Assembly: GCA_036763105.1 (NCBI GenBank)
Contig: JBAIYS010000001.1
Span: forward strand, 1-64,000
DNA length: 64,000 nt
Direction: 5' to 3'
Source of the DNA: Peptococcaceae bacterium 1198_IL3148
GTDB taxonomy: Bacteria > Bacillota > Desulfotomaculia > Desulfotomaculales > Desulfohalotomaculaceae
Shown here: piece by piece, positions 7,375-16,004 of the stretch
Layout of the letters: each line of letters begins with the position of its first letter
Numbering within the stretch: position 1 is the first letter of the stretch
Position numbers and translations under genes: made by a program
The notes under the pieces: generated by a model
The model's input: only the letters and a program-made list of their open reading frames with translations
Told to the model about the DNA's origin: nothing
The model's database searches: none

Positions 7375-8718
7375 TTAAATCAAAAACATCGTGGCCAAGC
7401 CAAAGTAGATCATCATACTGGTAATATCCATTAAAGTAGCAATAAATGGGCCCGAGGCCATGGCCGGATCTACTCCAAGGCGGCTAATGACCACCGGTAC
7501 CAGGCTACCCAATACGGTGGCGGTGGTGATGGAGAAGGTCATGGATAAGCCCACCACCAAACCTAACGTTGGCGAACCCTGCCAAATGTAGGCCATCACT
7601 GCTAGCGTTAAACCACAGGTTAATCCCACTAATATTCCCACTTGGGTTTCTTTCCAGACCACTGACCAAATTTTGCTTTTATCAATTTGACCAGTTGCTA
7701 GACCCCGCACCACCACTGTTAGCGATTGGGTGGCAGCATTACCAGGTCCACCGGCCATGGCGGTAATGAAAAAGGCCAAGGCGGTGATGTGTTCCAATGT
7801 GGCAGAAAAGCCGTGGATGACGTTGCCCGCCACCAGTTCGCCAAACAGCAAACCAATTAACCATGGCAACCTGTTGCCTGCCCGGCGCCAAAAGCTGCTT
7901 TCTAAGTCTTGCCCTTCCGGTTCGATGTTACCGGCTAACCGCATCATGTCTTCGGTGGCTTCTTCTTCAATAACGTCAATAATATCGTCAAAGGTAATAA
8001 TCCCTAATAGTTGCTTGTCGTTATTGACCACAGGTACTGCCAACATGTCATATTTTGATACCAGTTTAGCTACTTCCTCTTGGTCGGTGCGCACATGAAC
8101 ACTCACCACTTGAGTGCGCATGATGTTTTCAATCTTTTCTTCTGGGTCGGCAATAATTAATTCCCTGAGGGAAATCACTCCCACCAACTGTTCATCGTCA
8201 TTGGTGACGTAAACATAGTAAACAGTCTCGGCACCTGGGGCAATGCGGCGCAATCGTTCAATGGCCTGGTTAGCAGTAAAGTCTTTGCGCACATCAACAT
8301 ATTCTGTGGCCATCAAGCCACCGGCGGTATCTACATCATAACTAAGTAGATCACGAATATCTTCTGCCTCTGCAGCTTTCATCAAACCCAGCAGTTTATT
8401 CTGCTGTTCTTCCGGCAGTTCACCTAATAAGTCGGCAGCATCGTCTGTAAACATTTGTGACATGATATCTGCCGTGCGCTTGGGGCCTAAACCTTCAAGT
8501 AGAGGAGGTAATAGGTCTCTGTCCAATTCAAAAAGAATGGCAGCAGCTTTGCTGTGCTCTACCAGACGCAATATTTTGATGCGCTGGGGGAGAGGTAATT
8601 GCGGCAAAAATTCTGCAATATCGGCTGCGTGTAGTTCTTCTAAGCATTGACGCAACTTTAGCATCGAATTTTGAGCTAAGCAGTCCAGAATTTGTTGCCC
8701 TCTAGTTTCTTTGTTCAT
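7375..8718 (-). CDS. mgtE: Magnesium transporter MgtE
   Basis: This 447-residue protein has the full MgtE layout. An N-terminal Mg-binding superhelical domain occupies residues 1-130 (LHAADIAEFLPQLP, ADLLGELPEEQQ). Two CBS domains follow, about residues 130-255 (VYVTNDDEQLVGVISLRELI and MLAVPVVNNDKQLLGIITFDDIIDVIEEE). The C-terminal membrane domain has five helices and the pore signature AGGPGNAATQSLTVVVRG. In this family the cytoplasmic domain closes the pore at high cytosolic Mg. I chose the ATG at 8718, ten bases after AGGAG; a GTG at 8727 is too close to that SD. A structured leader lies upstream. Confidence 0.95.
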   Translation of the reverse strand: MNKETRGQQILDCLAQNSMLKLRQCLEELHAADIAEFLPQLPLPQRIKILRLVEHSKAAAILFELDRDLLPPLLEGLGPKRTADIMSQMFTDDAADLLGELPEEQQNKLLGLMKAAEAEDIRDLLSYDVDTAGGLMATEYVDVRKDFTANQAIERLRRIAPGAETVYYVYVTNDDEQLVGVISLRELIIADPEEKIENIMRTQVVSVHVRTDQEEVAKLVSKYDMLAVPVVNNDKQLLGIITFDDIIDVIEEEATEDMMRLAGNIEPEGQDLESSFWRRAGNRLPWLIGLLFGELVAGNVIHGFSATLEHITALAFFITAMAGGPGNAATQSLTVVVRGLATGQIDKSKIWSVVWKETQVGILVGLTCGLTLAVMAYIWQGSPTLGLVVGLSMTFSITTATVLGSLVPVVISRLGVDPAMASGPFIATLMDITSMMIYFGLATMFLI

Positions 8719-8741
8719 TATGGGCACACTCCTCTCTTACG

Positions 8742-8832
8742 GGGCGCCCTTTGCATACCAAGGTAAGCATAGACGCCCGCTATTTAATTGTTTTGCATTG
8801 ACCCTCCCTGGGTCTGCGTCCATGGACTTACC
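8742..8832 (-). promoter_or_regulatory. Foldable leader upstream of mgtE
   Basis: On the minus strand GGTAAG (8827-8832) can pair with CTTACC (8762-8767). Inside it GACGC (8816-8820) can pair with GCGTC (8772-8776), and inside that GACCC/GGGTC (8800-8814) forms a hairpin. The strand GGGCG (8774-8778) can instead pair with CGCCC (8742-8746), closer to the gene. The two folds are mutually exclusive, as expected for a switch. I could not match it to the M-box consensus. Magnesium response is inferred only from the downstream transporter. Confidence 0.4.
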
Positions 8833-8863
8833 ACTCCTTTTCATAAACATTGGGTATTGGAAC

Positions 8864-8897
8864 TAAAAACAAGCCTTCGGAAGTCTGTGAAGGCTTG
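8864..8897 (-). terminator. Intrinsic terminator of the era operon
   Basis: On the minus strand AAGCCTTC and GAAGGCTT enclose ACAGACTTCC and are followed by GTTTTTAG. It lies 56 bases past the era stop and before the mgtE leader. Confidence 0.85.
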
Positions 8898-8952
8898 TTA
8901 GGTGTTCCTTTTGTAGCGTATCAAATTAATGTTAGCGTTGTCAATAAAATAC

Positions 8953-9840
8953 TTATTCATTGTAACCGAAATTTTTAAGTTGATCAAGACGATTGCGCCA
9001 GTCTTTTTTCACTCTGACCCATAGCTCTAGGTAAACTTTGGAGCCCAACAATTTTTCTATTTCTTCCCGGGCTTGTTTACCAATTTCCTTTAGCATCCTG
9101 CCACCCTTGCCAATTAAAATGCCCTTTTGGGATTCCCGTTCGGTATAGATCACTGCCTGTACTGCCACCACGTCGTTGGGACGTTGCTCAATGTTATCTA
9201 TCACCACCGTTACCGAATGGGGGATTTCTTCACTGGTTAGGTGCAGCACCTTTTCCCGAATTAGTTCCGACATGATAAAGGTTTCAGGACGGTCGGTAAC
9301 TACGCCCGCCGGATAGTACTGTGGCCCTTCAGGCAAATTGTTAATTAACACTTCCACCAAACGGTCAGTGTTTTCCCCGTTCAATGCTGATACCGGAACA
9401 ATTTCAGCAAAGGGATAGAGATTTTTATACTGTTCTATCACTTTAAATAATTCTTCTTTTTTAATCAAATCAATTTTGTTCAGCACTAAAAAGACAGGAG
9501 TTTTCAGGCCCTGCATCTGCTTTAATATATATTCGTCACCGCTGCCGGGGCGACAATTGGCTTCGGTCAAAAATAACACTATGTCAACTTCCTTCAGTGT
9601 ACCCAAAGCAATGTCAACTAAGTGTTCACCTAGCTTATGCTTAGGTTTATGAATGCCAGGGGTATCAAGAAATACCACCTGGGCATTATCTTTGGTTAGT
9701 ACCGAATGTATTTTGTGCCGGGTAGTTTGGGCTTTGTCAGACATAATGGCAATTTTAGTACCGATAAGTTGATTCATCAATGTTGATTTGCCCACGTTAG
9801 TGCGCCCCACCAGCGCGACAAAACCTGATTTGTAGCTCAA
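8953..9840 (-). CDS. era: GTPase Era
   Basis: Era (295 residues) is an essential GTPase that binds 16S rRNA during small-subunit assembly. The G domain shows GRTNVGKST (G1), TTRHKIHSV (G2), DTPGIHKPKH (G3) and NKIDLI (G4). The C-terminal KH domain carries IYTERESQKGILIGKGGRMLKEIG. I chose the TTG at 9840, which lies eight bases after GGAGG and gives the normal N-terminus SYKSGFVALVGRTNVGKS. An open frame to 9888 runs through a repeat and is not expected to be translated. The order cdd-era matches B. subtilis. Confidence 0.95.
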   Translation of the reverse strand: MSYKSGFVALVGRTNVGKSTLMNQLIGTKIAIMSDKAQTTRHKIHSVLTKDNAQVVFLDTPGIHKPKHKLGEHLVDIALGTLKEVDIVLFLTEANCRPGSGDEYILKQMQGLKTPVFLVLNKIDLIKKEELFKVIEQYKNLYPFAEIVPVSALNGENTDRLVEVLINNLPEGPQYYPAGVVTDRPETFIMSELIREKVLHLTSEEIPHSVTVVIDNIEQRPNDVVAVQAVIYTERESQKGILIGKGGRMLKEIGKQAREEIEKLLGSKVYLELWVRVKKDWRNRLDQLKNFGYNE

Positions 9841-9880
9841 TAGCGCAACCTCCAATTGTGTAATTCGAAGACAAGGGGAC

Positions 9881-9941
9881 GAAGACAAGGGGACAGGTCC
9901 GGCGTCTTCGGGGAAGACAAGGGACCTGTCCCCTTGTCTTC
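9881..9941. repeat. Perfect 20-base inverted repeat between cdd and era
   Basis: The arms at 9881-9900 and 9922-9941 are exact reverse complements with the core GACAAGGGGACAGGTCC, around a 21-base loop that repeats parts of the arm. A further partial copy of GAAGACAAGGGGAC sits just before, at 9867-9880. Similar GGGGACAGGTCC palindromes are scattered through many bacterial genomes as REP-like elements; that comparison is from memory. Confidence 0.8.
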
Positions 9942-9944
9942 TTC

Positions 9945-10388
9945 TTATTCTTCCATTGCTTTTTTATCAAAGAACCCTGGCAACAGTTGGCTGGCGTGGG
10001 TTCTTTCCACATCACCGTGCTTAGACACCATGTAGACTTCCATATCGGGATTGAACTCAGTCATTACCTGCCTGCAGGCACCACAGGGGCTGCAGGGCTG
10101 GTCGGTGTTGGCGATCACCGCTAGCGCCTTAATATTTTTGTTGCCGTCGGCCACCGCCTTAAATATGGCTACCCTTTCTGCACAACAAGTTAGCCCATAG
10201 GAGGCGTTTTCAATGTTACAGCCCTGATATATTTTACCGTCGTCAGTGATCAGCGCTGCTCCCACCGGAAAATTGGAGTAGGGTACATAGGCCGTTTCCA
10301 TAGCTGCTTTAGCTTCAGCAATTAGCTTTTCTACCGGAAACATCATCCCTTGTTGGACGCTGATATATTTGTCTGCTACCGTGGTCAT
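9945..10388 (-). CDS. cdd: Cytidine deaminase
   Basis: This 147-residue enzyme deaminates cytidine and deoxycytidine to uridines in pyrimidine salvage. The zinc and active-site motifs are complete: the substrate loop PVGAALITDDG, GCNIENASYG, the catalytic CCAERVAIF with its C-A-E, and the PCSPCGACRQV zinc ligands. I chose the ATG at 10388 just after GGAGG; the frame opens slightly earlier with a TTG. The length is slightly above the usual 130-136 because of a 15-20 residue N-terminal extension. It sits between dgkA and era as in B. subtilis, and the inverted repeat begins right after its stop. Confidence 0.95.
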   Translation of the reverse strand: MTTVADKYISVQQGMMFPVEKLIAEAKAAMETAYVPYSNFPVGAALITDDGKIYQGCNIENASYGLTCCAERVAIFKAVADGNKNIKALAVIANTDQPCSPCGACRQVMTEFNPDMEVYMVSKHGDVERTHASQLLPGFFDKKAMEE

Positions 10389-10464
10389 TTCATCCCTCCT
10401 GTGCAACCGGGCGGACGTGGAAGTCCGCCCTTAACAAATCACTCATTAATTATGCGCAGCAGTT

Positions 10465-10824
10465 TCATAATTGGGATAACAATTTTGGCAACAGCACCAA
10501 CGCAGCCACCACCAACGAGTTGACCGCTGCTATCAATACTGCGCCAGCGGCTACATCCTTGGCAACTTTGGCTAAGGGGTGATGGTCTTGGGTGCACAGA
10601 TCCACCACCGCTTCAATGGCGGTGTTAATTAGTTCTGCCATCCAAACTAACGCAATGGCGAAAATAATAAACAACCACTGGGTTACAGATATCTTTAACC
10701 AATAGGCCACTAAAATTGCAGCCACTGTAGCCAACAGATGAAACTGCATGTGACGCTCAGTTTTAAGCGCCCAAATAATACCCTTAAATGCCCAGCCCAA
10801 GCTGCGGCTAAATCTAGACCACAT
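10465..10824 (-). CDS. dgkA: Diacylglycerol/undecaprenol kinase
   Basis: This 119-residue integral membrane kinase has three hydrophobic helices and the family signature MAELINTAIEAVVDLCT near residues 62-78. It is preceded by the amphipathic SLGWAFKGIIWALKTERHMQFHL. Gram-positive members mainly phosphorylate undecaprenol to recycle the cell-wall lipid carrier. The start lies four bases after ybeY, so the two are probably translationally coupled. Length and order match the B. subtilis pgpH-ybeY-dgkA-cdd-era cluster. Confidence 0.93.
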   Translation of the reverse strand: MWSRFSRSLGWAFKGIIWALKTERHMQFHLLATVAAILVAYWLKISVTQWLFIIFAIALVWMAELINTAIEAVVDLCTQDHHPLAKVAKDVAAGAVLIAAVNSLVVAALVLLPKLLSQL

Positions 10825-10828
10825 AACT

Positions 10829-11287
10829 TTACCTATTAATACCCAATTCCGTTAAGATGCTCTCTTCCTTGGAACGCATCACATTGGTTTCCTCTTCGGT
10901 TTGATGGTCATAACCCAACAGGTGTAGTGCCCCGTGTACTGCTAAAAATGCCAGTTCCCGCTCGAAGGTATGACCATACTCTTTAGCCTGCCTTTGGGCG
11001 GTTTCCAAAGAAATAATCACATCCCCCAGCATATGCACTTCTTCTGGCGCGGCAGGCATTTCTTCTCCTTCATCCATGGCAAAGGACAGCACATCGGTGG
11101 GTCTGTCCACTCCCCGATAATCACGATTTAATTGGTGGATGTACTGGTCATCCACAAAGGTGACGCTCACTTCACTGTTTACACGCTGATGCAGTTCCAG
11201 CGCTTTGGTAATCACTTGATCGACAGTGTTTTCCCAAGCTGATTGCACAGGAATATTTGTCTGCATATTATTTACGATTATTGGCAC
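10829..11287 (-). CDS. ybeY: Endoribonuclease YbeY
   Basis: YbeY (152 residues) is a zinc metalloprotein needed for 16S rRNA 3'-end maturation and ribosome quality control. The three-histidine zinc site is intact in HGALHLLGYDH near residues 117-127, and DYRGVDRPTDVLSFAM is the conserved upstream block. I chose the GTG at 11287, which follows GGAGAGGAG and gives the usual beta strand PIIVNN. This overlaps the pgpH 3' end by 20 bases, suggesting translational coupling. An ATG at 11266 is possible but lacks an SD. Confidence 0.92.
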   Translation of the reverse strand: MPIIVNNMQTNIPVQSAWENTVDQVITKALELHQRVNSEVSVTFVDDQYIHQLNRDYRGVDRPTDVLSFAMDEGEEMPAAPEEVHMLGDVIISLETAQRQAKEYGHTFERELAFLAVHGALHLLGYDHQTEEETNVMRSKEESILTELGINR

Positions 11288-13418
11288 GGCGAGACTTTCT
11301 CCTCTCCATCTCTTTAATATCTGGATACTCAATTCTGGAATGATACATGCCTGATAAAACCTTTAAAAAGGCATTGCCGATTTTATCTAGGTCTTTAAGG
11401 GTTAAATCACACTCGTCCAACTGCTCGTCCATTAATTTACCTTTAATTAACTTTCTCACCAGACCCTCTATTTGACCAGAGGTGGGATTGTTTTGCGCCC
11501 GCACCGCCGCCTCCACCGAATCTGCCAGCATCACTATGGCCGCCTCTTTGGTCTGTGGTTTGGGACCGTCATAGCGGAAATCATCTTCTTTAATGGTTTC
11601 GGCATGTTCCCCTTCGAGGGCTTTATTATAAAAGAACCGAGCCAAAGTGGTACCATGATGCTGCTCAATGATATCAATCACCCGTTGCGGTAGTTTATGT
11701 TCTCTAGCCATATCTCCCCCATCCTTAACGTGGGAAGTCAATATCAATGTTGACAGGTTGGGGGCAATTTTATCGTGGGGGTTATCACCGGACATTTGGT
11801 TTTCAATAAAAAAGTAGGGTCTCTTAATTTTGCCAATATCATGGTACAGTGCTCCCACCCGCACCAACAGACTGTCACCACCCACCGCTTCGGTGGCGGC
11901 TTCTGCCAGATTGCCCACCATAATACTGTGGTGATAAGTGCCCGGCACTTCCAGCAGCATCTTTCTTAATAGCGGATGACTGGGGTTAGATAACTCCAAC
12001 AGTTTAACTGACGATGTGATGCCAAAGGTTGATTCCAGATATGGCAGTGCTCCATTGGTTAAAATTGAAGACAACAGACCGTTTGTTAATCCCAAGATAG
12101 TAGCAGCCGCCAACATTAACTGCCAAGTGGTATCTTCAATCAGGCCGATCATCAATATCACCAGCATAGTGGCCAACCCGGTATATAGTCCCGCCCGGGC
12201 TAAGTCCCCCCGCTGGCTGAGTTTAGAGACACTGTAAACCCCTGTAACTCCACCTAAAAAACCAGCCATGCTAAAATTCAAATTGTTGCCATTCATCATC
12301 CCAACAAACAAACTAATTACCGCCACCATCAATACCGCCAACCTGGATTCTAACAAAATGGCGGTCAACATGCCAGCGGCGGCCACTGGCGCTAGATAAC
12401 CAAACAAATCGCTAAATTCTGGCCAACGGGATATTTCAATGGCCGCCAGCACTTTGGCAAAGAGTATCACAATCAAGGCTACAATCCCTAACAAATAGAG
12501 CTGACTAATGTTGTGATAAATTTCTTTGTTTTGCTGGCGCAGGTAAAACAATACCGCTGACATTAAAGTAGCGATTAATAGCAATGAACCTAACAGGTTT
12601 GTCCAGGGCAATTTTTTTTGCAACAACCCCAGGGCCTGTAACTCTTGAATATCCTGTTGGGTAACTATGTCTCCGGCTTTAACCACCTTTTGGTTGGCTT
12701 TAATGGGGATGGTTACCGGCTCAACGGCATCCATCGCCTGTTCGCGCAACAGGTTGGTCTGTTCCTCATTGTAAAAGCGATTAGAACGCAAAAATTCTTT
12801 AGCTAATGCCACTGCATACTGTTTATAGCTATTGTTATAATTAAGCTTCTCAATGTCGGCCAATATTTCTGACTCGGCCTGTGGCAGTTGTTCATCGGTA
12901 ATGCCTTGCTGCATGCGATCAGAAATTAGCTTGTTGATGTTTTCAGCCACTTTGTTTAAGTCGTCGGTGGCTCCCAAGATAATTTCTTTCATTGCATTGT
13001 CAGGTAAAGTAAAGGGGAGTACTGGTTTTAAATTTTCCAGTTTTTCCCCCTCGGTTAAATCAGGGTTTTCCTTTATTTGGATGATGTTTTCAGTCAAGTG
13101 ATCAATATCGGTCTTTACATCCAGTATTACATTAAGATCCACCGTATAAACATCGTCCACCGCTTCCGCTGCCTGTTGCTTTAATTCTGCCGTTTTAACG
13201 GTATCTACATACTCAGCACTGCGCGGAGCGGTAACATCATAAGGGGCTACTTCCCCTGCCTTTAAATCTACTTTACTGGGGAAGAAGTCTAGGTATAGCA
13301 TTAAGGTGAAGATTAGCAAAAAGAATACCGCAGCACTTCCCCGGCGCACGCGGCGATGTTTGACGAGATACTTTAATCCCTGCACCACCGTGCCGCCAAC
13401 TTTGTTTAAGGGAACCAT
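11268..13418 (-). CDS. pgpH: Cyclic-di-AMP phosphodiesterase PgpH
   Basis: This 716-residue membrane protein has the PgpH/7TMR-HDED architecture. One N-terminal membrane helix (residues 27-47) is followed by a large extracytoplasmic HDED domain to about residue 270. Seven membrane helices then run to about 460. The C-terminal cytoplasmic HD phosphohydrolase domain has YHHSIMVGNLAEAA, LYHDIGKIKRP and a later histidine pair in EQHHGTT. In Listeria and Bacillus this enzyme hydrolyses c-di-AMP. The ATG is preceded by GGGAGTG and starts five bases after the phoH stop, within an operon. Confidence 0.95.
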   Translation of the reverse strand: MVPLNKVGGTVVQGLKYLVKHRRVRRGSAAVFFLLIFTLMLYLDFFPSKVDLKAGEVAPYDVTAPRSAEYVDTVKTAELKQQAAEAVDDVYTVDLNVILDVKTDIDHLTENIIQIKENPDLTEGEKLENLKPVLPFTLPDNAMKEIILGATDDLNKVAENINKLISDRMQQGITDEQLPQAESEILADIEKLNYNNSYKQYAVALAKEFLRSNRFYNEEQTNLLREQAMDAVEPVTIPIKANQKVVKAGDIVTQQDIQELQALGLLQKKLPWTNLLGSLLLIATLMSAVLFYLRQQNKEIYHNISQLYLLGIVALIVILFAKVLAAIEISRWPEFSDLFGYLAPVAAAGMLTAILLESRLAVLMVAVISLFVGMMNGNNLNFSMAGFLGGVTGVYSVSKLSQRGDLARAGLYTGLATMLVILMIGLIEDTTWQLMLAAATILGLTNGLLSSILTNGALPYLESTFGITSSVKLLELSNPSHPLLRKMLLEVPGTYHHSIMVGNLAEAATEAVGGDSLLVRVGALYHDIGKIKRPYFFIENQMSGDNPHDKIAPNLSTLILTSHVKDGGDMAREHKLPQRVIDIIEQHHGTTLARFFYNKALEGEHAETIKEDDFRYDGPKPQTKEAAIVMLADSVEAAVRAQNNPTSGQIEGLVRKLIKGKLMDEQLDECDLTLKDLDKIGNAFLKVLSGMYHSRIEYPDIKEMERRKSRRANNRK

Positions 13419-13423
13419 TTATT

Positions 13424-14401
13424 TCACTCCCTACTGTCATTGGCCTTTCCCGCCAACTCGTATGCCTTGACTATTTCTGCTACCAGGGGGTGGCGTACTA
13501 TGTCTGCACCAGTCATGTAATGGAAAGCTAATCCCTCAACGTTATTCAGTTTTTCGCTGACGTCAATTAAGCCAGACTTCTGTCCCCGGGGTAAATCCAC
13601 CTGGGTGATATCCCCGGTAATCACTGCTTTTGAGCCCATACCCAGGCGGGTTAAAAACATTTTCATTTGCTCTGGGGTGGTGTTTTGGGCTTCATCTAAA
13701 ATAATAAAACATTCTTCCAAAGTGCGCCCTCTCATATAGGCTAAAGGGGCAATTTCAATAATGCCCCGTTCTAAATATTTTTGAGTATTTTCATTGCCTA
13801 AAACGTCATACAAACTGTCATAAATGGGTCGCAGGTAGGGATCAACCTTTTCCTGCAAATCACCGGGTAAAAAACCTAATTTTTCTCCTGCTTCCACCGC
13901 CGGCCTAGTTAAAACAATGCGGGATACCGTTTTATTTCTCAACGCAGCCACCGCCAGGGCCACCGCTAAATAGGTCTTACCAGAGCCAGCGGGGCCAATA
14001 CCAAAGACAATGTCATGACTCTTGATGGCATTGACATATTGCTTTTGTCCCTGGGATCGCGGTTTTATCTGTCTACCCCGGGCAGTCATCACCACTACAT
14101 CATGGGCCAAGTCAGCCAGTTTTTCACTGCCCTGGGCCCGCACCAGGCTGAGGGCATACCTAATTTCATGCCTGGTAATGTGGTTGCCGGTAGCAATATA
14201 TTCTTTTAACTGCTTGATGAGTTGTGCTGCTTCATCAACCGCTTGGGGATCACCGTTAATCAATAACTCATCACCCCGGGCCACAATTTTTACTGCTAAT
14301 GTTTTTTCAATGTAAGCTAGATTTTCATCATTCCGACCAAATATTTCAGCGGCCAGCCTGATATCTTCCAGTGTTATTCTTATTTCACCACTGTCTGCCA
14401 A
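13424..14401 (-). CDS. phoH: PhoH-like ATPase
   Basis: PhoH family P-loop ATPase, 325 residues. The Walker A motif is GPAGSGKTYLAVALAV near residue 138, and the Walker B-like segment is ECFIILDEAQNTTPEQMKMFLTRLG. An N-terminal KH-like domain (IKIVARGDELLINGD region) precedes it. The precise role is unsettled; family members are linked to RNA metabolism and to ybeY, which sits two genes downstream here. The TTG start gives the normal N-terminus ADSGEIRITLEDIR, with GGGAGGG about 12 bases upstream. Confidence 0.94.
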   Translation of the reverse strand: MADSGEIRITLEDIRLAAEIFGRNDENLAYIEKTLAVKIVARGDELLINGDPQAVDEAAQLIKQLKEYIATGNHITRHEIRYALSLVRAQGSEKLADLAHDVVVMTARGRQIKPRSQGQKQYVNAIKSHDIVFGIGPAGSGKTYLAVALAVAALRNKTVSRIVLTRPAVEAGEKLGFLPGDLQEKVDPYLRPIYDSLYDVLGNENTQKYLERGIIEIAPLAYMRGRTLEECFIILDEAQNTTPEQMKMFLTRLGMGSKAVITGDITQVDLPRGQKSGLIDVSEKLNNVEGLAFHYMTGADIVRHPLVAEIVKAYELAGKANDSRE

Positions 14402-14435
14402 TATAGTTTAAACCCTCCCTTAGATACTGCTTCAA

Positions 14436-15683
14436 TTAAGGCTGAAATGGTTTGTCTACACCAATATCTTCCAGTGTTTCTAGAAATACTTTCACCCGCA
14501 CCAGGTTTTCCTGCTGGCCGGTCTCTACCCGTTCCACCCTTTGTTCTAATATTTTAGCCTCTTTGGGCAGTTTTGCTTTCACCGCTGCTAAGGCTTTTTG
14601 TTCTGCCAACTGGCGAGCTTCGGACCGAGTACGTTCTTCCCGGTAGTTAACTAATTCCAAATATTGTACTTTATTAAATTCTACAGGAACTGCAATATTC
14701 CTCCATTGGGGCAATGTTTTCACTTGCCCTTTGGTTTGATATTCTTGATAAGGCACCTCTTTAGGCCCTTTTAGAATTATTTCCTTGCCACCAATTTTAA
14801 TACTAACCCGCTCTATTTGCTCACCGGAGATCCTTTGTCCACTTTCCACCAGTGGCGTTTCGCCATAGCCTTCATACCATACTCTGGCCCGCACCATTCC
14901 CTTGGCATGAACATATTGGGGCATGTCGATGGGGGTTGGAGCCATTTCTTCCGGAGACAGTGGCACTGTTTCTTCTGGTTTAACCTCAGGCAGTATTTCA
15001 CCGGATATTAGTATTTGCCCTGGTACCACGGTATCTCCTTCCTTTACTGCCGCCTGGCCAGAAAGAATTAATACTTCTTTAATCAGTCCCGCTTTTTTGG
15101 CCACCACATGGGTTGGATGATTATCTTCTAAGCCAGGAGGCATCTTCTTTTCCACAATTTCGATGCGAGCCTTTGTCCCATTAATATAGACACCAGCCCA
15201 AGAAACAATGGGGATTTGATCTTTAATAGCCCTTTCCACCACTGCGGGATCTATGTTGTGTTTAAGCACCCCTTTGGCTAGCCCCGCTTGATGGGCCACC
15301 TTTAATACTTGTTGGTCAGAGAGGTTCTGGTTGCCTTCTATTTCAATAAACCAAATAAATGATGATAGCATGTACAGCACCGCCATAAAGGCAACCGCCC
15401 CGATGACTAATAATTTTCTTTTTTTCATTCGGCCAACGATAAAGGGCACACCTTCTCTGGTGCTAATTTTAAATTTGTTACCGGTACCCCTGGCGATATG
15501 CCTTAACGGTTTAACTCCAGACAATCGCACCCGTACCAGCATTTTATCAGCTCCCACCTTGGTAATGTCCCAAAGATAGATACCCCGACTGGCAGCCATG
15601 TTAATAAATTTCTCCAACGATTCCCCTTGAACCAACAGGGAAACATGTCCAAACAAATATGACATTAATCTAAACAGAAACAA
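14436..15683 (-). CDS. yqfD: Sporulation protein YqfD
   Basis: This 415-residue protein matches the YqfD family. An N-terminal cytoplasmic domain is followed by one membrane helix at about residues 85-105 (KLLVIGAVAFMAVLYMLSSFIWF). The large C-terminal domain contains the repeated LIKEVLILSGQAAVKEGDTVVPGQILISG barrel segment. Family members are made under SigE and are needed for efficient spore formation, often with yqfC. I chose the TTG at 15683, six bases after GGGGGG, giving FLFRLMSYLFGHVSLLVQGE. Its stop lies 34 bases before phoH. Confidence 0.93.
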   Translation of the reverse strand: MFLFRLMSYLFGHVSLLVQGESLEKFINMAASRGIYLWDITKVGADKMLVRVRLSGVKPLRHIARGTGNKFKISTREGVPFIVGRMKKRKLLVIGAVAFMAVLYMLSSFIWFIEIEGNQNLSDQQVLKVAHQAGLAKGVLKHNIDPAVVERAIKDQIPIVSWAGVYINGTKARIEIVEKKMPPGLEDNHPTHVVAKKAGLIKEVLILSGQAAVKEGDTVVPGQILISGEILPEVKPEETVPLSPEEMAPTPIDMPQYVHAKGMVRARVWYEGYGETPLVESGQRISGEQIERVSIKIGGKEIILKGPKEVPYQEYQTKGQVKTLPQWRNIAVPVEFNKVQYLELVNYREERTRSEARQLAEQKALAAVKAKLPKEAKILEQRVERVETGQQENLVRVKVFLETLEDIGVDKPFQP

Positions 15684-15716
15684 GTTAAATCCCCCCAACC
15701 AGTTAATTGATACTTT

Positions 15717-16004
15717 TTATTCATTTAACAGCTTTAGATTGTCAATTTTTCCTTCCACCATAATTTCATCGGCTGTCATGTTGCGCAAAGATAAACCCTC
15801 ACCAGTGATTTCAATTTCTCCTTCCCCCACTATAACCTTGACTATTTCCGGTGTATACTCAACGATGCCCCGGTGATTTTCTATAAACACCTGCAAATTT
15901 CCCACCAGCACCACCTTGGGTAGATCCAGCATGACGTCACTGGGAATTTCTAAAAAATCTGAAACCTGTCTTTTAAGTTGTTTTTTTAGCTTTTGCCAGG
16001 CCAT
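15717..16004 (-). CDS. yqfC: Sporulation protein YqfC
   Basis: This 95-residue YqfC-family protein is recognisable by FLEIPSDVMLDLPKVVLVGNLQVFIENHRGIVEYTPE and the C-terminal GEGLSLRNMTADEIMVEGKI. It is a small beta-rich cytoplasmic protein of the SigE regulon in B. subtilis, of unknown biochemical function. It pairs with yqfD downstream (33-base gap). The initiation region is unusual: the ATG follows a T-tract that follows a strong hairpin, and the SD GGGAGGGG forms the end of the hairpin's 3' arm. Confidence 0.93.
   Translation of the reverse strand: MAWQKLKKQLKRQVSDFLEIPSDVMLDLPKVVLVGNLQVFIENHRGIVEYTPEIVKVIVGEGEIEITGEGLSLRNMTADEIMVEGKIDNLKLLNE

Noticed and set aside
8728-8832. M-box magnesium riboswitch before mgtE
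   Set aside because: I could not find the conserved M-box core by eye, so only a foldable leader is reported.
9797-10015. Frame running from cdd through the inverted repeat into era
   Set aside because: It is a by-product of the palindrome; the era TTG at 9840 has a proper SD and normal N-terminus.
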